DNA from: Mauremys mutica
Lineage: Eukaryota > Chordata > Testudines > Geoemydidae
Direction of reading: 5' to 3'
Assembly: GCF_020497125.1 (NCBI RefSeq)
Contig: NC_059089.1
Location: 26,929,282-26,993,281, forward strand
Length of the DNA stretch: 64,000 nucleotides
Shown: positions 26,249-37,600 of the stretch, one piece after another
Numbering within the stretch: the stretch's first letter is position 1
Layout: every line of letters begins with the position of its first letter
The notes under the pieces: model-generated
The model's database searches: none
Told to the model about the DNA's origin: nothing
What the model saw: the letters and a program-made list of their open reading frames with translations, nothing else
Position numbers and translations under genes: made by a program

Positions 26249-27501
26249 CATTGAAATTCAGACCATCAAACTTGCAGGAAGAGAGGTGGGGAGATGTGAC
26301 AGTGACCAGAAGCAGATGACGTCAGCTAGAAGAGCTGGCATACAGGAGACGGGACAAAGGAGAAGAGTTAAACAATATAGTTTAACCAATCCAAAATTGA
26401 ACATTAAAGGTTGAAATTCTATCTTGTGCTTCTTTATTTGAGCTTTGCTCCCCTAGTTTATGCTGCCCACAGCACCTATGATATACAGCTAATGGTTAAG
26501 GGTTCCACCTACTTGGTTCTGTAGCACCAGCTTCATGGACACTTCTAATTTCTTGTGTTGGTTGCTATTAGTCCAAATTGTTTGCTTTTTCCACCAGATC
26601 CCCATTCCAGACAATGGCTACAAATGTGCCCTAAACAATGGGAATTGTTAACAGTGTCAGATTTGCAGACTGTTTCTGTATCTCAGTTGAAGTTTGGTGT
26701 AAGTGTTGCTTGCAAAATGCAGAAACTTACAATGTATAATTCTAGAATACTCCAAACCGTACTCTGGAAACAAGGCCCTCATTAGTTTCAAAAGGCAGAT
26801 CTTACTCAATCACCATGTACAGAGGAAAATGAAAAGGCTTAAAATATCTTGTTAGCCAAAATACTCATCAAGTCAGTCTAACTTTCCAAATTATGCCTAC
26901 GTGCACTGGAAATTCAGATTGTTTTTAAAAACAGTCATTGGGGCTACAGTAAATGTGCTCCACTAAAAATAAAAGCACAAGTTTTAAATTCATAACATCC
27001 TTATTTGACTATTGATGTGTGCACGCATGGGTGTATACACACACACACACACTGTAGTCACACCACAGTGAGTGCAGGTAAAGCAACAGATTTCTTTCAA
27101 AGCCCTGTGTCTCTCATATCCTGGGACTAGCACAGCTACAACACCGCATACAACAATTTAAGCAACTGGCAGAGATCACTTCCAGATGGTTTGCATAGTT
27201 TGAAAGAGTTAGGATAATTAGGCAGATGGAAGAATATGGCAATTTAGGGAGAATTTAAACAAATCCTTTTGCAGCTAAAAGCTGAATACAAAAGTATGTA
27301 ATTAATTTAATCTAAATCATGAACTTTCTAGGCAGAAGTTTTCACATGTTCAACCTAAAATTTGAAGGGATACCAATAACTTGGGGATGGAGCTGTGGGT
27401 GGGTGGGGGGAAAATCACACTTCCTTCTGAAAGTTGTTGTTTTTTTTAAATCAGCAATACCCACAACTTGTTTTTTTCTTCTTTTCAGGTTGTTTACTTT
27501 G
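26249..27501. other. Noncoding stretch with a short AC microsatellite and a possible PLE trace
   Basis: A short (AC)n run lies at 27034-27052. At about 27100-27152 the order TGTCTCTCATATCCTGGGAC, then AGCACAGCTACAACACCGCA, resembles the extreme 3' tail of PLE subfamily 2, but it is short and without the upstream hairpin. Nothing else was recognised. Confidence 0.4.
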
Positions 27502-27631
27502 GGTGGGGTTTCCAAAAGCTTTCAGTATTGGCCTAACTCTGCTCCCACTGGAGTGAATGGCAACACATCCATTAATTCTTGCTTTCATTGAAGTCAAAGT
27601 CCAACATGGTGCACTTTTGGAAATCCCACCC
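27502..27631. mobile_element. Palindromic MITE (GGGTGGG-TTTCCAAAAG ends)
   Basis: The left end GGGTGGGGTTTCCAAAAGC and the complement of the right end, GGGTGGGATTTCCAAAAGTG, form a near-perfect inverted repeat of about 18 bp. The interior (TTGGCCTAACTCTGCTCCCA) is characteristic of a common reptile short palindromic element. The minus-strand open frame across it is incidental. Confidence 0.7.
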
Positions 27632-28637
27632 TGTGTATAAGTCAATCTCTGTTTCATGGATGGATAGTTGCTTTTCCTCTCTCGTGCTAGCATGGCTACA
27701 ATGCTCATGTGGAGCTCTTGAAGTTTACCTGCCCACTTCCTCAGGTCCTGCAAGAAGGTTTATCAATCAGTAACAGAAGCAACAAAACTGAAACCCAAGC
27801 GGTACCAGGCAAAGGCAAACACACAAAAGGAGGGAGAGTTGGGCTAGGCATGTTTTGTGGTGTTGATTTCACATGTGCCCAAAAGACATTTCTAAACATC
27901 AACAGCGGAGCAGAAAAGCCTTTACACATTTTTAAAGAATTTAAGAAATTCTAGTTGACAGTGTCCTTTTAACTGGAGCCAATAGGAACTATTTCAGGGT
28001 AAAGTTCTGATTCTCACCATTATTAAGCAACTGCGGAAGCAGTGGTCAGTCTCTCCCTTCCCTCCCCCATTTCATGTTATTTGTAGTAGAGCATGTAGAC
28101 AAACAAATTGAGATTGATATGTTCTGAAGAGCTCTCAATTCAGTCCTCCACAGCCACTAAAGATCAAATGTGTTTTAAAAGCAACAGAACAAAAAGTTCT
28201 CCAAAGACCTGAGGCAGGTGTGTGTACCCTTTCAATGAAAATAAAGAAAAGCTGTTTTGGTTTTTTCCATCCTGAGTTTGGTTTATAGATTTAAAATTAC
28301 TTAAACTTTAAAATGAAGCCTAAAATACATTAAGTACTTCCCTATTTAAATATTTAGACTTCTTAATTGGATAAGAAAGGGCATTTGTTTACTGTACAGT
28401 TACCAATTGGAACATTCAGAACAATTCTAAGCAGTAGTCCAAGTCATCTTTGTATAAAGAACTGCAGTCTTACATGCCTGCGATTCATTAGCCCTCAGCT
28501 ACACAGTTCCATTTAATAATTAAAATACTGCTATTCAAGACCTTGCAATAAAGAATGCGGATCCCTCAGCAGTGTTTCCACTGCTGGCCCAGGGAAAACA
28601 GATGCATGGAAACTATGTAGGGCGTATGTATGCACGT

Positions 28638-28738
28638 AGCAGCCTTCAGATAGCTTCAGTGAACATTCAACGCTGTCGGTGAGTTTGAGAATTAGAAAAA
28701 ACCATCGACCGTTGACTGTACCTTGAGGTTTATCACAG
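28638..28738 (+). ncRNA. MIR181A2: microRNA precursor mir-181a (mir-181a-2 type)
   Basis: The 5' arm at 28662-28684 holds the complete miR-181a-5p sequence: seed ACATTCA, then ACGCTGTCGGTGAGT. The 3' arm at 28701-28722 begins ACCATCGACC and ends GTTGACTGTACC, pairing with the 5' arm across a short GAGAATTAGAAAA loop. miR-181 is loaded into Argonaute and represses many mRNAs; in vertebrates it acts in lymphoid and neural development. The 3' flank (GACTGTACCTTGAGG) and the upstream AGCCTTCAGA resemble human mir-181a-2, whereas the start of the 3p arm resembles mir-181a-1 as I recall them. The downstream mir-181b partner and the antisense NR6A1-like exons support the a-2/b-2 cluster. Confidence 0.96.
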
Positions 28739-30107
28739 ACACATTGCTAAATGGAAAACTTGAACTTTATATATATTACATTTGGTTGCTATTAACAGGT
28801 CATGATGTAACATTTTACATTGTGAACAAAGACTAGTTGAGATTCCTAAACCCCCGCCCCTCCTTATAAGTATCTATGTATTTTTTAAAAGGATGTCTTC
28901 GGTTTTAAACATTAAACTGTTACATTTTTGTTTTGGTTTTTAAACACATTAAGTGGGATTTCAACAAAAGAAAGTCTGAGTGAAAGTAATGGAAAGTTTT
29001 GCACACAGCTGATACAGAAGCAATAACATGTCCACAAATGAACAGTAAAATTTGGAAACGAAATTTGAGAATGTTGTGCTAAAAGAAATGTGATGCAAAC
29101 TAGTTCAGAATGGAAAACTACTTCCCATTTGGGCTGGCAATTTGAGCTTTGCTGGAAAAGCTTTGGAATGTCATTTAATTTGTTCTTGTGAACCTGCTTC
29201 CCCTAATCCTCACCAACTGCTCACCAGGAGTATTAACCAAGAATACTGAATTCCATATTACTAAACCCAGCTGTCCCTCCATCTTACACTGTCACAAGAC
29301 AACTGTTTGGGGAAGAAAGTTCAGCTCCTTTCATGGGATAGTTAAATGTAAAATCACCTCAGCAAACAACCAGACACAGGGCACCCTGTCCACCCTGCTT
29401 AGAACATCATATATACCACTGTACCCACAAAATGCTTTAAAAGAAGAGACAGAGGGTGGGTGGGAGGGAGAGGGTTATTTTTGCAAGGATTATGGAAGCC
29501 AATAAAGAGATTACTTAGGTTAAAAGTTAGATTGTTGTACCAAACAATCTTAAAATGAATGCCCTGTGTCTGGCATTGCAGGCTGTGCCTTACAGAACTT
29601 TGCAACTGAAGATCCAACAAAAATTAAACTACATCTTTTACTGCCCTTCCCTCCTTTTAAAGCAAAACTCAGTTTTAAAACTGAAAAAGGCTAGGAATTA
29701 TGGAGCGAATTCTGGAGGATGTTTGTCTTTGCTTCTGAATATTCTAAATTTGTATAAAATTTCTTCTCAGTAAGTGGTCAATTAATATGCAGCATCCTTA
29801 CCAAAAAAAAAAACCACTTATTCTTGGCACCAAAGGAGTTTTAGGCTATCATGATAAAGATGTAAAGAAAATGGATCTGTCTTAAGTATGAAGTCTCAGA
29901 AAATGCGTTTTACTCCAAACTTCTGATACAGAAGACAGAAGAGCAAATTTTTCATGAAAAGCATTATCTGCCTTTCCCAAGTGTGCATCACAATACCTTC
30001 ATGAGTAAGTTAAGCAGCATTGCCAGACCCTTTTCCAAAAGCATATTAGCCATTCCCCTTTCTTTTGTTCAAAAAAGTGGTCAACTGACCTATAGCTGTC
30101 AATTAAG
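28739..30107. other. Spacer between the two miR-181 hairpins, proximal part
   Basis: AT-rich sequence probably belonging to the primary miR-181 transcript. No exon, polyadenylation signal in clear context or repeat was identified. Confidence 0.45.
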
Positions 30108-30303
30108 GCCAGATCTACACACAAAGCTTTTGCCAGTTGTACTAGTGTCAGATGGGGTGTGATTTTTTATATTTCTGCATTTGCAAAAGCCCTAGTGTAG
30201 ACAGTTATATCAGCAAAAGAAGTGCTTTTGCCATTATAGCTACGGGGAACTGGAATAACCAACAGAAGCACTTTTGACAGGTTAAGGCGCATCTACATCA
30301 GGA
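30108..30303. mobile_element. MITE-like element (TCTACA ends)
   Basis: The left part (GGCCAGATCTACACACAAAG) and the right part (GCGCATCTACATCAGG) sit around AGTGTAGACAGTTATATCAG and TTTTGCCATTATAGCTACGG, landmarks also seen in the element at 39382-39592. The ends are diverged. It is probably an old non-autonomous DNA element. Confidence 0.5.
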
Positions 30304-30503
30304 CAATTTGCAGAATAGTTATACTAGCATGCATTTCTAGTACAGAACAAGCCTAAAAATCTTTAGCTGGCCAGAATCTGGCCTTCTGAAATGGCTAGAC
30401 TGAAAGGGTAAACTGAGAACTTATAGAAGGTAGTTGGCATATATAAATGCAGCTGTGATCACCTATGATTTTTTAGTAGCCAAAAAGTGAAGAGACAACG
30501 GGC

Positions 30504-30614
30504 GGGATTTTCAAAACAAACAAAAAAAATCTTTAAATTCCTTATGAGCACACATCTCATTTAAAGTCAATGGAATTTAGGCACCTGAATTATTCAGGTG
30601 TATTTGAAAGTCCC
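30504..30614. mobile_element. Short palindromic MITE (GGGATTTTCAAA ends)
   Basis: The terminus GGGATTTTCAAAA and the complement of the right end, GGGACTTTCAAA, are inverted repeats. The interior has an inverted TTTAGGCACCTGAAT/ATTCAGGTG core. It belongs to the same broad type as 38404-38617 and 27502-27631. Confidence 0.55.
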
Positions 30615-30896
30615 ACCCTATGTTCTTAAATGCAACAGAGCAACCATGAGAATTTATCTAAGTATCAAGCCTTAGGACAATTCAAAGACAATGCAGGTAG
30701 GTAGATGCCTGAAAGATCTGTGGCGCAAAAATAAAATGGTTGTGCAAAACAATTTTAAAATTACCCCATTTTGTATAGACTTTAGAACTAGTCAGTCAAC
30801 TGTTCTTCTATTTTCTCCATCTACATGTACTTTACACACTGTACCAAGGTAATAAGACCCTTATTGGAATAATGTGTGTGTCCTGGAAGACAGAAG

Positions 30897-30996
30897 ACAC
30901 ACAAGGTAAGTGAAACAATATCTTTTACTGGACCAATTTCTTTTGGTGGAAGGGACAAGCTTTCAAGCTTCACAGAGCTCCTCTTCAGGTCTTGGG
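30897..30996 (-). mobile_element. Penelope-like element 3' tail (subfamily 2) with hammerhead-like core
   Basis: On the minus strand the order is CCTGAAGAGGAGCTCTGTGA, then AGCTTGAAAGCTTGTCCC, then CCAGTAAAAGATATTG. CTGAAGA (about 30988-30982) and GAAA (30964-30961) bracket a hairpin GAGCT/AGCTT (one G-U pair). This matches the CUGANGA and GAAA boxes of hammerhead ribozymes, with one extra base before the stem. PLEs are known to carry hammerhead motifs. The copy sits about 120 bp before the miR-181b hairpin on the opposite strand. Confidence 0.68.
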
Positions 30997-31113
30997 ATGG
31001 TAACCAGAGTGTCTAAGCTAAATACAAGTTGGGACAGTGTTGATGTTTTATTAATTACTCCACAGAACTACAGACTGGACTGTATCTGAAGAAATACTAC
31101 TGCACAGCTTAAG

Positions 31114-31206
31114 CATCTAATGGCTGCAATCAACATTCATTGCTGTCGGTGGGTTTTAGTTTGTATCAACTCACTGATCAATGAATGCAAACTGCGGACC
31201 AGATAT
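31114..31206 (+). ncRNA. MIR181B2: microRNA precursor mir-181b (mir-181b-2 type)
   Basis: The 5' arm at 31132-31154 is the complete miR-181b-5p: AACATTCATTGCTGTCGGTG followed by GGT. The 3' arm at 31170-31189 reads CTCACTGATCAATGAATGCA and pairs with it. The loop TTTAGTTTGTATCAA and the flanks (ATGGCTGCAATC before, AACTGCGGACCA after) resemble human mir-181b-2 rather than b-1. It shares the strand with mir-181a about 2.47 kb upstream, so both probably come from one primary transcript (the mammalian host is a noncoding RNA antisense to NR6A1). The short open frame beginning at 31185 is not a protein gene. Confidence 0.96.
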
Positions 31207-31311
31207 CTAAGAGACTGCAAATTCATGCAAGTGTTTTGTGCCAAGAAAAGATGGCTCATATTTTCTGTTCAATAGGGGCTACATTCTGGATTACTGTATT
31301 TTTAAAGCTGT

Positions 31312-31468
31312 GTCTAGTGGTAACAGCACAGGATGAATCAGGACTCCTGGTTCTGCCACTGGCTCTTGGGGGAACATCAAGGTAAGTTACTTAAGCTCTG
31401 TCTCTCTGCATGAAAATTTACCAACTAGCTGCCCAGGAGGTTGTAAGGTTTAATGTTTATAAACAACT
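31312..31468 (+). mobile_element. MIR-type SINE
   Basis: Shows in order TAGTGGTAACAGCACAGGAT, CAGGACTCCTGGTTCTGCCA, a CAAGGTAAGTTACTTAAGCTCTG block and GGTTGTAAGGTTTAATG, matching the tRNA-related head, core and tail of MIR elements. It lies about 110 bp downstream of mir-181b. Its AAGGTAAGTTAC looks like a splice donor but is explained by the SINE. Confidence 0.72.
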
Positions 31469-34252
31469 CCAATTTTTTGATGAAAGGAGCCATTGTAACC
31501 CTTGCAGAGAGTAGGCCTCATAACTGAACATAGGTATGTTCATTGAAAGTATGAACTATTTTGTTTAAAACCCTTCAGACACCAATTCTCATGCAACACT
31601 GCAAGCAAGAGGCTCCTTTCATACTTTTTGATGCAGTGTAAAAAGAATCTTTTAGCCCCCAACATGGCAGATTCCAGACTTCAGCCTGCACACAAAGGCA
31701 GACACTTCTCTCAGGATTCTTTTCACAAGTAGTCTGAACTGAAGCAGTTCTCCCAATCAGCTATCTTCAAGCAACATGTTGCTTCAAGAGAATTATGAGG
31801 GGAATACCCCACAACATACATATGAAACACAAAGTATGGGATATGGCCAAAATAAACTGTTGCTCATACAGTTCTGTATAGGTCTGAATTTCTCACTGAC
31901 ATGCAGCATTAAAGTATTGTACATCTTGTACTATATGTATGCCGCTGTGCATTAAGAAAGGTGTTTTTGAAGAGAAATTACACCTGTGTAAAGCATATTA
32001 TTGATAGAAAAGTGAAGCGTAAGAATGGGTAATTGATTAACTTTAGTGCTAAATACCATACTAGAATATTTTTCCCCACACATCACAACTAGCTTTGAAA
32101 TGTTACCTACGAACCTCACATCTAAAAAAGTGTTGAGAGGTTTTCATCTACTGCACCAAAAAAAGAATGCCAGACAGACTCAACAAGAAGCAGACACTGC
32201 CAGGCAGGACTCTTCTTCATAACAAGTGAATACAACAGGTTTGTTTTTTTCCAGGAGAGGCAGTGATGAGAAAATCTAAGTTTTGATTTTTAATAGTCAA
32301 TTAAAGCCATTTATAAAAGCCCTACAAAATCTATATTAGGGTTCCAGACAAGAATACAGGTGGCTGCTTGTCACAAATATTTTGTAGCACCACTCCCCAA
32401 AAATGTATTTTCCCTCCCACAAACTGAGTTGCAGTGACACTTTCTGCATCCCCAGGAGACTCCGTGGAACTGCTGGTGAAAGCACTGAACTCCAGCAGGT
32501 AAGGGCTCTTCACAGCAAGATACTCCCCCAATTGTCACCTAACAGAGCTGTCGGACTGGTAATGAGCAAACTCATAATCACTTCCAACTGCAGAGGAAAT
32601 TCAAATTTCATCCCAATGAAAGATATTTTATTTATATACATACATTAGTGCCTGTACAGTAGATTGAGGAAGGCTTAAACTGTCAGAACTATAATCTTTG
32701 TGCCAGGTATGTTGGATCTGCAGACTTCCTGCCAGAAGAAGGGGAAATTTAACTGAATATTTCCTATTTAACAGATCCATCACAATGGGATGTCGAACTG
32801 CAGCATGTCACCAGGCCAAGAAACAAAGGACGAATGGGCTAGACTTTTTAAAAACATGTATCAATTTACTGGGTAAACATAGGATGCAGAGCCCTCCCTC
32901 CAACAGCAGGGACTGATCAGGCCTATACCCTTAATTTTTAAAACTTAAGGAAGTTATGTCAACTTGACCATTTGGCCACCCTACACATCTGTTTTTTAAA
33001 TGATCATTCAGGCCAGGAGGGTTCCTGGCTCTGAATGAACGAGCACAAACAGTCAAGGGGAATGCAGTTTCTACCTCTGAATGCTTCTGAAGTGTGCCAC
33101 TTGGCAGCTTGCGCCCCCCCCCCCTCGTTTATTTATGATAGATGTTGCAGGCCAACAGAGCTAGAGATTTTTCTGACTTGGGTACTTAGCATTAAAGGTT
33201 GATTTTTAGAGCTTTTTTGACAGCAAGGTTATGCCGGGGGGGCAGGCGTTTGTTTGTTTTTGTTCCACTGATTGGGATTTTTGTTTAAAATGGTCTTTTG
33301 CATGTGGGCAGAAAAGTATAGAAGACGACATTTCTTGTACTTAGGTTTGTTTGAGGAATCAAGGCTGTGTTAAATCCTAACACAACTTTGCTATCATGAG
33401 AGGTGTGGGACTGCTGTTCCACAGTAAGACCTTACCCCCCGAAAACACTCTTTGCCAAAGATATTGAAACCAGGATGACAACATTTAAAGATAAAAAAAT
33501 CTAAGTCTATTTTTTACAAGAAATCAAAAGGATGCTTTAGACAGGGTATTTAATACAAGATTTAGGTCCCAAGAGGGAGATCTCATTGGTGTAGTGTTGC
33601 AAAACAAGGACACTCTAGGACATTGTATGTCTGGTTAAGACGACAATCCCGCCATCTCTAGTGAGCTAGAAACGTCTACCACTTTGATTTTAGAGCATCT
33701 GAGGGTTTGGCCCATACTAAGACTTTATTAGAACAACTCCAAACAAGACATGTTCCCTTGTCTTGATTAGGTTCATCCATACCAATACTTAGCACTATGC
33801 CTCATTTACGGACCAGGCCCTTGAAGATGCGCTGTTTATAGAATACTTTCTCAGGAATGAAGATGATACAAACAGCTGAATATCCGATTTAAATTCATAC
33901 CTCTTAAATATCCAGAGTAATTAATCTAGCTACAGGGTTTGCATGTGGAATTTGACCCCTGAGAACAGATCCTTCTTGTGGGCTGGGTCTAACTTAGCAG
34001 TGGTTGCCTCCTGAATTGGATACAAGACAACCAGGATCTCTGGACAAGGCAGGGACATTCTAGCTCATTTCTGACATTTACTTTTTATTTAATTGTCCTG
34101 AAGAACATTATGAACAGAAGAAAAAGTGATTATTTTGGCCATGGGAGAACAGGCTGTAGCTACAGCCTATTAATCTCCATTTGTAAAAAGACTTTTGCTG
34201 AAAATATACCTCCCTCCTGGAGTAGGGCCTAACAGATTAACAAGACAGAGCC
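31469..34252. other. Intronic stretch without recognised features
   Basis: Noncoding AT-rich DNA. A run of about 14 C lies near 33112-33125. No exon, RNA gene or transposon terminus could be supported. Confidence 0.5.
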
Positions 34253-34622
34253 TAAAAAGAACAGGAGTACTTGTGCACCTTAAAGACTAACATTTATTTT
34301 AGCATGAGCTTTCGTGAGCTACAGCTCACTTCTTCGGATGCATAGAATGGAACACACAGACAGGAGATATTTATACATACAGAGAACATGAAAAGGTGGA
34401 AGTATGCATAACAGGAAAAGTCTAGTCAATTGAGATGAGCTATCAGCAGTAGGAAAAAAAACTTTCTGAAGTGATAATTAAGATGGCCCATAGAAGGTGT
34501 AAGGAGAACTTAACATAGGGAAATAGATTCAGTTAGTGTAATGACCCAACCATTCCCAGTCTCTGTTAAGGCCAGAGTTAACTGTATCTAATTTGCACAT
34601 TAATTCGAGTTCAGCACTTGGG
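34253..34622 (-). mobile_element. Penelope-like retroelement, 3' end with coding remnant
   Basis: Read on minus, the left part (34622 to about 34534) is open and encodes the extreme C-terminus of a PLE polyprotein, downstream of its GIY-YIG endonuclease. It includes LDTVNSGLNRDWEWLGHYTN and then meets a stop. This is followed by the PLE 3' untranslated region and the tail GAAGAAGTGAGCTGTAGCTC...GAAAGCTCATGCT, ending at GGTGCACAAGTACTCCTGTTC. The tail holds a perfect stem (34323-34329 with 34314-34320) between CCGAAGA and GAAA, a hammerhead-like arrangement. The copy is 5'-truncated and cannot be active. It anchors the class of the other tails in this window. Confidence 0.85.
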
Positions 34623-37600
34623 ATGTACACTCTACTATCCTTTGCCTGCTTAACCACCTGCTACAAAGCTTATTACTTATTTTTAATGCTTGAGAATACA
34701 GAAGATTCTCCCTCCCCTTCGTTCCTTCGTCCAGGAAGAGAGACTATTAAACACCCGTAGTATGGTTTCACAGAGTTTAAGGCCCACCCTCCAAGACATT
34801 GCCTATACCATGGGGTTGAACATCTCATAGCAGAAGACCAAGCTCTAGAACCCTTGGAGCTGGGTCACCAGAATCACCAGTGCAGGATGTGGGGGGGGGG
34901 GGTCCATGTACCATGGAGAGTGTTGATGATGCAGAGTTAAACAGTTGCAGCAAACTGGACATTTGACAAACAGGGCTTGCCACCTCCAATGTGAAGTCCA
35001 AGGCTTGCTAATGGATTCAGAAAACATGTTTGTGCTGAGACAAAGTTCAGGGTCTATCAAACCTGCATACTACAGTACTTGTATTGCTATATAGACCAGA
35101 AACCTATAACCTCTTACAGTCAGACTTGGAGTGGCTAGAGGCATTCCATATGTGCAGTCAGTACCGGATCCTGAGCATGAAGTGGTTTGACTGTGAGAAA
35201 AGTCAACCGAACAGATCTGGCCTTCCTTCAGTTGTTCATTACATTTAAATGCACACATTTAAATGTGTGCTTCAGCCCTGTCTCCAGAATGGACAAAAAT
35301 ACCTGGGCACACTGTGCTCTCAAGCTCTCCATCAAGGGGTGAAAGTGTGCATGCCCTGACCCCACCCGGCACCACCCATGGCGCTGCCCCAGAGATTTGT
35401 GAATTCACAGGATTGAACCAGATCTGGGCACTTCATTACATGCCTGCAGTGACACCATCAACCATGGTCATTCTGGCTGATGCTAACATCAAATACGCTG
35501 AGTCTACTGAGGACAGTTGCATGGTTGAGGATCTGGTATCTTTTCTTGCATTAAGGCCACTGATATCTTGCAACACTTTCACAGGTACATCTTGGCTTAT
35601 CAGGGCTGAAGTTAGCTCTTAGGACATAACTGATTGCACTCGGACTGTGATCAGCTGATACTGTGTTGGAGATCTGTTCTTCTAGTACACTTGAATGAAA
35701 TTGTTCCCTGCATGGGCTGTAATTCCAAGGGGTAGTGGCTCAGTGCTAATAAAGGTTGTCAAATCTCAGGCCTTCAGCATGGTGTGTACCCTGCCCTTAC
35801 AGGGTTCCCTCCTTCTGCATAAGACAGAAGGAGAGTGGCTTCCATGTCCTAAGATATCACTGAAGAGAGATCTGAAGGGAAACACACAAGCTGCTATGCT
35901 ATAGAAATAAGCAATATTTTAAAGGCTCACTCTTGAAATTATCTCTAAGTGAGCTTCTTGAACTTTATTGATGTTTCCTAAGCCCCTGCTCAAGGGAAAG
36001 ATAAGGGAAGCCTTCATGTGGAGCATACATGTTGTTCCACTGAATACCATAATGAGCAAGGCAATGTTACATATGCAACCACATGACCACAGTCAGTCAA
36101 CAAGACAGTCACTTAAGGGGGAGTGGGAAAGCATTCAGAAATAATGAACCAAAAGGCCCTTACCCCCTACTGTATGAAACACTCTCCCTTGTGTTCCTCC
36201 AGAGCTGGTGGCTCAGAAGCAAGCAATACAACTGAGGGGCACAGCTAACCCCAGATAGCCCAGGCATTTATGCACCCTTCTGCCTGCTTCTCTACTCCTC
36301 TGGTTGTTTGTGAGGTGCTCCAAGCAGAGAAACCTGCCCAGAAAGCTGAAGCCAGCTACCTTATCAGAAGGGATGTCTCCAGGAAAAGTAACAGCCCAGT
36401 TACTCTTAGAATCCAATCAGCCAACTATTCATACAAAATCCTTTTTTGGTTTTGTTTTCTGGTTGATCTGAGCAGCAGGCCTCAACCCTTCTTGCAGCTG
36501 CTTGTGATAGACTATGGTTAGGTGCTCACAGGTGTGGCCACTCCAAGCCTGGCTTTACTGGGAAAGTGCCACATGGCCAAAGGCTTTACCAACTAGCCAG
36601 TGAAAATAGTGCATAATACTTTGTAGTTGTTCATATTACCATTTTATTTACTACAACATGAATGATCATCCTGAAATGGACTGAAGTTCCTGCTGTGCTC
36701 ACTTTTCCATAATTTTATTCAAGGATAGCTTGTTTACTAATGAAATCTAGTCACCTGGTAACACAAGTAAAGGATATGGGACTTGTCTTATCTGCAATCT
36801 GTTAAATTGCCTGATCCTGAAGGTCCTGCAATCTAATAAAATCATTTGTCCAAACACAGATGAACAGATTTTCACAATCACCTCCACACCCCACAGAAGA
36901 ATTCTGACCATTTTGTCCCTTCATATCTCAAACACGAGTCAAAACACACTCCTCTACCACACCCACAAGAAACTACACATTATTTTCTTTTAAAGGTTTA
37001 AGACCCTTGAAAGAGCCTGTTTCTCAGGCAGCAAAATGGAAGGCGCTGCTCTTTTTAAAGGCACATGCTGTACTTCCCTTTGGCTGGAATTCTCTAAAGC
37101 AAAATACGTCCCAAGGGGACAGGAAACTCAACAGTACTGCTGGATTGTTCACACAAATTCTTTTCAAATGCTTGTAACAGTATTTTGAATCTTTAGCTCT
37201 GACCCTGCAAAGACTTATGCATGTGATTAATTTTCCACACATTAATATCCTCATTGAACTCAGTGGGACTGCTCAGGTGTAAAGATAACCACAGACAGAA
37301 CTCTGCAGAATTGGCGTTTTAAAGGATCTTTCCCCAAGCCTCACACACTGAAAGGCCCTGCTCGCTTAATGTAACCACCTCCATTTTAGCACCACCACCT
37401 CAGTACAGCTCCAGTGAAACACCCTATTTTCGAAGATTTATAACATGGTATAAATATTTCAGCATGATTTTACAAAAAAGCAGCTTGCAAGGTCTCAGCT
37501 GGGGAGTAGGCATGTTTTCACATAATTAAAAATTCAAGAAGTGCAAAACAAATGACAAGATTCCTGGGTTTAGATACAGTTTTTGCCCTTGTGCAATTTA

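Noticed and set aside
27719..27753. 19-nt segment on minus between TTCTTGCAG and GTAAAC
   Set aside because: Weak donor, very short, no frame relation to the other exons.
31374..31392. AAGGTAAGTTAC as a splice donor of a miR-181 host transcript
   Set aside because: Explained as part of a MIR SINE; no paired acceptor was found.
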